Under the pieces are notes generated by a model. The model did no database searches. It was not told where the DNA came from and saw only the letters and a list, made by a program, of their open reading frames with translations. From Prevotellaceae bacterium (GTDB lineage: Bacteria; Bacteroidota; Bacteroidia; Bacteroidales; UBA932), in assembly GCA_031288855.1 (NCBI GenBank), contig JAITQQ010000179.1:1-5696 (forward strand): a stretch of 5,696 nucleotides of DNA, read 5' to 3'. Every line of letters starts with the position of its first letter. Position 1 is the first letter of the stretch. Of the stretch, positions 5,338 through 5,696 are shown one piece after another. The translations under genes were made by a program, and so were the position numbers.

Positions 5338-5696
5338 ATGTTTAATTTTTACACTTTTATCTCAGGGGCGGGGTTTATACCTTCAACCCGCCGGTATGAA
5401 CGCAAACAGCATACGTTGGAGCAACTGCATGCACGCTTTCACGACATTCAATCGTCTGAAGATTTTAAACGCTACATGTCGCTGAAAACCTACGTGGAGT
5501 CGCCGGAATACACCACAGACCTCGACCAGATTAAACAGCTCACCTACCGGAACAGCAAGGAATATTTAATGAAGAAACGCTACCGGGAACTGAAAAGAAA
5601 TAAAGAGGTCAAAGCCTACATTAAAAAAGGCGAAGACAGCAACACGCCTACATTGAACGAATTTATCAGCCTGCGCGAAGAAGTGAGTTCATCGGC
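5338..5696 (+). CDS. Charged helical-repeat protein, partial (right edge)
   Basis: A frame with no stop runs from the ATG at 5338 to the window end (119 codons seen), 4 nt after the regulator's stop. The in-frame TGA at 5323-5325 makes this ATG the first possible start. The start MFNFYTFISGAGFIPS is short and mildly hydrophobic, not a convincing signal peptide. After RRYERKQ it becomes highly charged and probably helical, with loosely repeated units of a Ser/Asn-x-Glu-Tyr/Phe turn and a Tyr-x-x-Leu-Lys end: SSEDFKRYMSLKTYV, ESPEYTTDLDQIKQLTYR, NSKEYLMKKRYRELKRN, KEVKAYIKKGEDS, NTPTLNEFISLREEV. I recall similar N-termini in Bacteroidetes proteins whose C-terminal part is a concanavalin-like, GH16-type domain, but that part lies outside the window, so no function is assigned. 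Spacing suggests it belongs to the kinase-regulator operon. That it is a real gene is likely. Confidence 0.8.
   Translation, partial: MFNFYTFISGAGFIPSTRRYERKQHTLEQLHARFHDIQSSEDFKRYMSLKTYVESPEYTTDLDQIKQLTYRNSKEYLMKKRYRELKRNKEVKAYIKKGEDSNTPTLNEFISLREEVSSS

Overview
The window looks like a chromosomal piece of a Bacteroidota (Bacteroidetes) genome, probably Bacteroidales. The evidence is the FabF, AcpP, RRF and PyrH sequence types, an RprX/RprY-like two-component pair, starts without clear Shine-Dalgarno sequences, a TAnnTTTG-type -7 promoter box at 3138-3145, and a mosaic of short palindromes plus CCGTTCA/CCGTTTG heptamers like those I recall between Bacteroidetes genes. No rRNA, tRNA, CRISPR array, transposase or phage gene is visible.

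Layout. (1) Positions 1-251, left edge: non-coding mosaic repeat with at least seven short inverted repeats and a heptamer tandem array. It runs into the 3' end of frr. (2) 188-1426, minus strand: pyrH (UMP kinase) then frr (ribosome recycling factor), the usual gene pair. The frr reading frame keeps its first ~148 residues and then runs into the repeats, so the conserved last ~40 residues are absent. (3) 1427-1577: a very AT-rich (about 17% GC) divergent intergenic region. (4) 1578-3105, plus strand: acpP and fabF (acyl carrier protein and ketoacyl-ACP synthase II), followed by a hairpin at 3109-3134. (5) 3138-5333: a promoter-like box overlapped by an inverted repeat, then a membrane histidine kinase and its OmpR-family response regulator. 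(6) 5338 to the right edge: the N-terminal part of a highly charged, repeat-containing protein, 4 bases after the regulator gene and probably co-transcribed with it.

How the genes work together. pyrH and frr serve pyrimidine nucleotide supply and translation. acpP and fabF form the elongation core of type II fatty acid synthesis. The kinase/regulator pair forms one signalling circuit, with the downstream repeat protein as a candidate member or target. Most of the window is ordinary housekeeping. The part most worth a second look is the loss of the RRF C-terminus at a repeat junction. Next are the promoter-overlapping inverted repeat before the kinase and the charged repeat protein at the right edge. 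I found no convincing new multi-gene system.
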